Of a stretch of 64,000 bases of DNA, positions 57,902-64,000 are shown piece after piece. The stretch's first letter is position 1. Each line of letters opens with the position of its first letter. The stretch is from assembly GCA_019925795.1 (NCBI GenBank), contig CM034301.1:47765783-47829782 (forward strand). The letters are read 5' to 3'. The notes under the pieces were generated by a model. The model ran no database searches. It saw only the letters and a list, made by a program, of their open reading frames with translations, and was not told the origin of the DNA. The position numbers and the translations under genes were made by a program. Source of the stretch: Dendrobium chrysotoxum (taxonomy: Eukaryota > Streptophyta > Magnoliopsida > Asparagales > Orchidaceae).

Positions 57902-58526
57902 AACTCTTCACCATCAAGCTCTTCTGTATCACACATTATTATAATACCAAGCCAGCTATAGGTTTACTGTATATTATGTGTATTAAAATCATCAAATATA
58001 GCCTTGTAGTGTTGATAGCAATTATAATATTCTAATCTAGCTTGTTTTGTACTGTGATCCATCTGAACATCGTTGTTAGGAAGGGATCACAAACTCCTTA
58101 TGTGTAATGGATCTTTCATTAACATGTAAAATAATTGTAAAATGAAATCATAATTTTTTAACTGATAAAGTTGATCTGCTTAGAAGAGGGAGCGAGGGAG
58201 GATATTCAGATACAAAGTTTATAAAATGATGGAGAAATTTTTGTTTAAACTGGTAAGATATTTGATTTAAATTATAGGGCATTAAAAAAAAAAAGGCAGG
58301 ATGACTATATTTGATTATTTTTCGAAAGAGTTCTTTAAAATATTAAAGGTTATTAAGCATTGGCCACTTTAAATATACATTAACTTGTTTAGAAGCTTAT
58401 GTTATGTTTATTAAATAATACATATTGTGAAAGTGTCACGTGGCTTTATAATGAAACGAGTAATTTTTAAACTTTATAGTTAAATAATATGATGGGTAGT
58501 TGAGCTATTGATATTTACATTAATAA
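57902..58526. other. DEG1 3' flank
   Basis: The 3' UTR probably ends within about 250 bp of the stop codon (A/T-rich, with TATTATAATACC near 57937 and AATTATAATATTC near 58019). No second gene was seen. Confidence 0.5.
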
Positions 58527-58529
58527 TAA

Positions 58530-58963
58530 GAGGTTGTTTGATTGGCTAAAAAAGAAATGTAGTGATAAAGTAATGCGGTATAAAATGAATATAATGTAAA
58601 AAGAATATTTTGAAGTTGTTTAGATGAATATAAAGTAAATGTAGGTGAATGATTTTTTTTTGTTTGGTTGGAAGTAATAAATGTAAAGTCCTAAATGGTG
58701 ATGGGTGGCAGGCGACGGAAGCGGTGGTGGTGGGTGGCGGTGGTGAAGATTGCCGACAGCGGTGTTGAAGCCTGTAGCAAGCGATGTATAGCGTTATCGC
58801 CCAAAATTGGGAGAGAGTACTTTATCATGAAATTAAACTAGAATGAAATACACGTCATTTACTATACTTTGGAGTTGATTTTCATCCAACTAAATATCAA
58901 AAAGTGAAAAAGCAAAGCATAATCAATGCTTTGTATTCGCTTTTTCTCCAATCAAACAGCCTC
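58530..58963. mobile_element. Second PIF/Harbinger-type MITE (434 bp)
   Basis: Inverted ends GAGGTTGTTTGATTGG and CCAATCAAACAGCCTC, with TAA on both sides (58527-58529 and 58964-58966). The centre contains a GC-rich GGTGGCGGTGGTG block unlike the AT-rich arms. No transposase. Confidence 0.85.
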
Positions 58964-58966
58964 TAA

Positions 58967-59939
58967 GAAAGAAAAGAGCTTGCCTCATAGGTCTTTAAAG
59001 AGATTTTTATGACTTTTAAACCTCTTTGCGTTATAAACTATATAGTTCTATGTTGAAGTTTTCTTATAGCCTGTTATCTTATAGGAACTTATCATACATT
59101 GCATTGGCTTGTGGACCCGTGGTCTTAAGCATAAGCTTCTTCTCTCTCTCTCTCTCTCTCTCTCTGTTAAAATGAGGCCTTAGTCAATTCCTATTACTAA
59201 AAAACATAGTTACAAAAAGGTAAAGACCCTGATATATGTCTCAAGAAGATTTGAAAGGATATGCATAAAAAAATTTGCAGCAATCATTTTGCTACATAAT
59301 TCTACGAAAATATTTCTTTGGCATTAGTAAATCGAAGCATCAAATTTAGCATAACTTCAGAAAAAAAAAGGCAAAAAAATTCCTTATTTTTTGCTTTTTT
59401 TTTTTCTGCATTGCTAATTTTACTTGAGTTTTTTTTTTTTAAATGTAGCCATAAACCTATTTATACTCCTTGCATTAATTTAAGTTTACTTTATTTTGAA
59501 GCTTATGTATAGTTTATCAAACAATACAATAGTAGAAGTGTCACGTGGCTTCATAATAACATGTGCAATTTCTAAAAATTTCTATTTAAATAATATGAAT
59601 TATTTTTATTTGCATTTAAATATTATTTCATTTTGTAAAATTTGAGATGATAATATATATTTTTACGTTTTAGTGTTATACAAAAATTCAGCATGTATGA
59701 ATAAAAGTATTGATCACAAAGAATTTTTTTTACAAGTATTATTTTTTCTTCATAGTTGAAGAAGAGGGGGTTTAAACAAAAGCCTGATTTTCTCGGAGGA
59801 AGATTACATAAATCAAGTGTTGTCAGAAAGACACTTAACACCTAACAACAGGAATTGATTTTTCTAACATGGATTATCGAAAACATATGTCTATAAGAGG
59901 ATAGATATACCAACAAAATGGTTAAATCTTGCTAATATT
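58967..59939. other. AT-rich intergenic sequence with a (CT)n run
   Basis: A CT microsatellite lies at about 59139-59165. No gene was recognised. Confidence 0.5.
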
Positions 59940-60525
59940 CTGGGGATGATGGTGATTTTTGATGCTGATGGTCGGCGGCGATGGTGGTTGTCGGTGACAA
60001 TAAGTGATAGTGGTCGTTGACGGCAATGACTGAAAAATATCAGAGAACTCTCTCTAGTTCCCTCTCTTCTTCCCTCCTCTCATGTGGAGAATGAGCTCTA
60101 TTTATAGGCTTTTTTTATGTGCATTTTGATAATTTGAATTGGAATCTAAAATACTTCATTGTACGACCTATATTAATTCTATTGATTATAAATTATTTAT
60201 TCAGCATTTAAGTTCTTAATGATGTCAGAATTGCACGATCTTGAGCTGCTTGATTCAACTACAAGCCTGTCTAATTTTGAAATCATTTGGTCATCTAATT
60301 AATGCTCTGAAGCTTCCAAATATGTTTTAAGCCTTTGATTTGAGCCCATTTGGGCTCGGATTAGATCGATTTTAATTTCGTTGGGTTCATCTTGTCGAGA
60401 CGTCCTGCTTGACTATAAGTTTGCTGAGATTGGGGTTCGGGTGGTCCCAAATTTAATTTTAAAAATTTTCAATTCACTTATGTCTCGAGATTTATGCCTG
60501 ATCATGATGATTTTTGGTGACATCA
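59940..60525 (-). mobile_element. Family A LTR fragment, copy 4
   Basis: The right end ATTTTTGGTGACATCA and the region GTTGGGTTCATCTTGTCGAG match the other copies. An inverted TATA box, CTATTTATAG, lies at about 60098-60107. Only about 90 bp of the GGTCGGCGGCGATGG-like repeat remains and the far end is missing. Confidence 0.65.
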
Positions 60526-60866
60526 TATTTCATAATTTTTATGACTTTCTACAACATTAAAAAATAGAGATCTTTTTTTTACTGTTATTTTTGGGCAAAT
60601 ATTTACAATAAATTTTTTTATACAAAAAGTCATAGATAAAAATTACATGGCATTCCGAAAATAAATAGAGATTAAATATTTATAAAAAGTTGGTACAAAG
60701 ATGAATTGTATTCAAGCAATCAGAAGTTAGACACATGATGCCTCTTGGGCAATTGGGTGAAAAATGCTTTATCGTAGGCTGCTATTTTGATCTTTTTCAA
60801 AGCCGTTAGCAAACATAGTACAAGCAGGCTACTGAAAGGGTTGATTATATTGCTAAATAGCATATA

Positions 60867-61644
60867 CAATACAGAAAAATAGTTGATTTCCAATGAAATA
60901 TTTTGTCGGAAATCAGCAAATTTTCATTGTGAAAAAATATTTCATGCAGATTTCTGACAAAAAATTTTTCGCCGGTAAAACAAGCATCAGAAGATAATTA
61001 CAGGCAAAAAAATTCTGACAAAACTCATTTTTCTTTTACTGGAGTGAAGCCTTTTTACTCTAGCTTCTCTCCTCCCCAACTTGCCAAGCTATCCCTACCT
61101 ACATCGCCGTTAATCCCCTTTCATGCAGACTAACCCGCTGACTACTAATTAAAGAATTCTATATATATTTTTATTTTTGTAGAGCAAAGTCAAGTCACTC
61201 AAAAACATTGTGGGACTAAACTTCTCGTTGATTTTTCTCATGCGTGCCACAGAGGAGAGAGGAAATGGAGAGGCGAGCCTAGGAAAAATTTTCATTTGGT
61301 CACAAAAAAAGTCACATTTACATATATATACCATAATATTTTCATATTTCAAAATTCAAGTGATAATAATATCTTTATTAGTATTTATCTAAAAATCAAT
61401 TATTAAATTGGTTAAGCTAATTTAATAATATTTATTTTTAAAACTGTTATTTATTTTGAATTAAATATATCTTTTTAAAATTATTTATTTTTCAGAATTT
61501 AAATTTCCCAATAGAAATCCCACCGAAATTTAAATTTTTTGTTAGAAAATCCGTCAGCATTTCCATTGGAAATTTTAAGCCGAAAAATCCGCCAGAATTT
61601 CAAATGAAAAATTTTCAGCAAAAATCAGCTATTTTCTCGTAGTG
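60867..61644. mobile_element. Non-autonomous CACTA-like element
   Basis: The right end on the minus strand reads CACTACGAGAAAATAGC. The left end CAATACAGAAAAATAG is a diverged inverted copy. CACTACNAGAAA is the diagnostic En/Spm (CACTA) terminus. The subterminal regions repeat short AAATTTTC and TTTCCAATG motifs in both orientations. The 778-bp element has no transposase; the 3-bp flanks (ATA, AAA) are only a weak duplication. Confidence 0.72.
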
Positions 61645-63317
61645 AAATTATTTTATTTCAAAGATAATAATATATATGAAATAATACAACATGGCTGATT
61701 ATAATTCCAGATAGCAAATAGTCATGCTCAAAAGGTGACAATATATATGACACATGTTCTATTATGATCTTTGAATAATTTTTTATATTTATATGATTAT
61801 TATATACAACACGTTTAATGGGATTATTGTGAATGTATGACAATCATTAATGAGATCAGAATGAGTGTAGTTCAGTCTATAGATGATGATGATGATGGGT
61901 AACATTGTCATAGTCCTCATATGTGATGCTAATGATGTAGTTGTTATGATGATAATATGACCATGAATGGGACAAAAACAAGTAGCATTCAATCTTAGAT
62001 GATTGTGTGAGATACTATTGATGTTGTATGTGACATATCTAAATGCTTGCTGTGGTGATAAATCACTGTTGATAAGAACATGATAAGTAGTGTCAGATAT
62101 TGAAACATTTTATCAACATAAAATATCTAGGGCTTAGTAAATTAAGGCTAATGATTATATTTGAAAATAAAAATTTGCTCGATTATTGCTTAAATTTTAA
62201 TCAACTTTAAATCAATCCTAATATGTTTCAACTAAAATATGATTGCTAATGAAATCGATTCAACTTATAAAATGGCCAAGATGAATTCTTTAATACATGT
62301 AAGGTGCAATTTTCTCTCATTGTTAATATTGTTCCTACTTGTTGAGCATATTTTTTTGTTGTTGTTTCTAAGAACTCCATTGGAGTCGAGTATCCATTTC
62401 TAAGTGGAATCTATCTATACTTTTATTAAAATGGTTTTTTTTCCTTTCATGAGAAGTTTCATGGCACTCCTTAACAATCCGTACGTTATTATCTTAAACT
62501 TCTCATTAGGGTTTATGTGCATTATATTAGCAATTTTAATATGCCTCATCTTAAGAATCAATGTGACGAGTTTGTTGATGGTGGCATTTGATGTTTTGAT
62601 GGGCCAATATAATGAAAAATTTGGGGAAAGTTTAACACTTTTTGAATGAATTTGACAAAAGTAGGAAAAAATATAGTTATTTTTATTATTGATCAAGACT
62701 TATTCTTCGGATGAGCATTTTGATACCAAAAATAGTGAAATGATAAAGTCCCAAAGAATTTTTTGAAATAAATTACACAATAGAGCATACATCAATACAA
62801 TTGGAGATTGCTAATGTATTGTTCGTGACGAGAAAAAATCTTGGGGCCAATCTAGTGGTGGTGTTGTTGCCACTATACCATGTATAAACAATCATAGTCT
62901 CCATATATGAAGTGACAACAACCCAATTGAGTGGGTGAGCTATTCACTTGGATTCAATTGATTCATAATTGTAGGAGTTGCCATTCGAGTGATTTGAATA
63001 TTTGTGAACTACTAACTACTTATCATATTTCGTCTATGGGTTGACACATCTTTCTGAACTTATATAATCATCACTTCAATTGATGAGTATCAATTTAACC
63101 TCTCAATAGCACTTCAATTGATGTGGCTAGCCTTGAGATCAGTACTTTCCTTTTATTAAAAAAATATTAAACACTATATAATTTTTTTATTCCAATAATA
63201 GTTAGCCTTGAGGATATATAAAACATTACTCAAAATACACAAAATTACTAAAATTTCCTTTAGGATATATAATACATGAAGCTTTGAAGTTGGAAAATCA
63301 ACACCATAACAATGATT
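61645..63317. other. AT-rich intergenic sequence
   Basis: No gene was recognised. 63200-63317 is probably the 3' UTR of the carbonic anhydrase gene. Confidence 0.45.
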
Positions 63318-63452
63318 TTAAGCCTCCCATGTCTCAAAAGCACCATTGACAAAATCATAGTACCCACCATACAAAGCTAGGGTCTTCTTCTCTAGGCCTT
63401 CCTTAACATAAGGGTAGGTCTTCAGATTCTCAAGAGAAACTTTCACAGCTTC
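63318..63452 (-). CDS. Beta-carbonic anhydrase, last exon (partial)
   Basis: The minus-strand exon begins after TTGCAG (63453 side) and ends with TAA at 63320-63318. It encodes 44 residues: EAVKVSLENLKTYPYVKEGL followed by EKKTLALYGGYYDFVNGAFETWEA. This matches the C-terminal beta-sheet region of plant beta-carbonic anhydrases (EAV.VSL.NL.TYP, GGYYDFV.G.FE.W). These enzymes interconvert carbon dioxide and bicarbonate in chloroplast or cytosol. The zinc ligands lie in upstream exons outside the window. The protein ends soon after the final Trp, unlike chloroplast isoforms that carry a longer tail. The isoform cannot be assigned. Confidence 0.88.
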   Translation of the reverse strand, partial: EAVKVSLENLKTYPYVKEGLEKKTLALYGGYYDFVNGAFETWEA

Positions 63453-63872
63453 CTGCAAGTATTTAAAGGCCAGTAAAATTGAGAATTAATGAGGAAAATA
63501 AGTTATGCATTGTCAAAATAATTCAAAAGTTATCATATAGTACTGTTTGATTTATTGTTATATGAAATACATTGTGGATCGTTTAGCTCTCAATATTTGA
63601 AGCCTTGTTAATTATTTTATTTTAAAGTTTGGCCTATAAAAATAATAAATTTTATTAGTAGAACATTATTAAGATCCAACTTAAGCTCTAGTGATTGAAT
63701 CTATAGTCAACTAAGTCAATTAGAATAAGATTGTTGTAGTTGGCTAACATATTATTAAAAGGTATAGATTATGATTATATTTAATAAAATTGAATAGTTA
63801 GCTGATAAACTAATAAATAATTAGTTTCTTATCTTAGGAAAATGTGTCAGCTATAGTGACAAAATAAATTTA

Positions 63873-63972
63873 GGTCTAATTTGGGAGTGTTTTTGGCCAC
63901 TATGCCTTAAAAAAAATTGTGTGTTAAAAAGTTGCTATAAAAAGAAAAAAAAACGCCGTCCCAAATGTAGCC
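63873..63972. mobile_element. Tourist-like MITE, copy 5
   Basis: 100 bp, GGTCTAATTTGGGAGTG to GTCCCAAATGTAGCC, flanked by TTA at 63870-63872 and 63973-63975. It probably lies in the intron of the carbonic anhydrase gene or just upstream of its last exon. Confidence 0.8.
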
Positions 63973-63975
63973 TTA

Positions 63976-64000
63976 GGTTTGGTTTGAGACAGCTTTAGAC
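63976..64000. mobile_element. Start of another Tourist-like MITE, cut by the window edge
   Basis: GGTTTGGTTTGAGACAGC directly follows the TTA that closes copy 5 and matches the start of copy 3 at 11576. Confidence 0.6.

Noticed and set aside
62404..62649. 81-codon hydrophobic plus-strand frame
   Set aside because: AT-rich, no family resemblance, and an overlapping frame of similar size exists on the other strand.

Overview
The window is nuclear DNA from a flowering plant, probably a non-grass angiosperm. The evidence is spliced genes with GT-AG introns, chloroplast-targeted and plant-specific proteins, AT-rich spacers, and a dense mix of plant transposon families (Ty3 chromoviruses, RTE and L1 LINEs, hAT, Tourist-like, CACTA). 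No CRISPR arrays, operons or bacterial features were seen. I cannot name the species. The very large transposon-filled introns (about 12.5 kb and 20.4 kb) suggest a lineage with expanded introns.

Four host genes are supported. (1) 1111-1904 (+): 3' exons of a RING-H2 E3 ubiquitin ligase of the MBR/HIP1-like type. (2) 8962-25619 (-): an alpha/beta-hydrolase of the plant At1g15060-like family, with seven exons located and one expected short exon not found. (3) 34205-57901 (+): a complete eight-exon gene for the chloroplast lumen protease DEG1 (445 residues, catalytic H179/D209/S288). (4) 63318-63452 (-): the last exon of a beta-carbonic anhydrase that continues past the right edge.

Most other sequence is mobile. 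From left to right: a Tourist-like MITE; a full-ended L1-type LINE carrying only ORF1 (2996-5384, 18-bp target duplication); a solo LTR with an internal minisatellite (5527-7320, duplication AAGCT). Inside the hydrolase gene are a hAT element, a gag-only LTR element of the TR-GAG kind (18153-20536) and an RTE LINE (21571-24734). Between genes 2 and 3 are a 1-kb foldback element, an inverted copy of the minisatellite LTR, an L1 3' fragment and a second hAT that ends 192 bp before the DEG1 start codon. DEG1 intron 2 holds a third copy of the minisatellite LTR, a different solo LTR, an RTE split by a younger inverted RTE, a 5.2-kb chromovirus and a 2.1-kb RNase H-integrase LTR derivative. Downstream of DEG1 lie two Tourist-type elements (one inside a DEG1 intron), a fourth LTR fragment, a CACTA-like element and a tandem pair of MITEs at the edge.

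The most unusual items are the four-copy LTR family whose body downstream of a TATA box is an expanding, partly in-frame minisatellite; the nested head-to-head RTE pair with a target deletion; the ORF1-only LINE; and a 120-bp DEG1 intron that is in frame and stop-free. All splice sites and element borders were read by eye. No alignments or searches were run.
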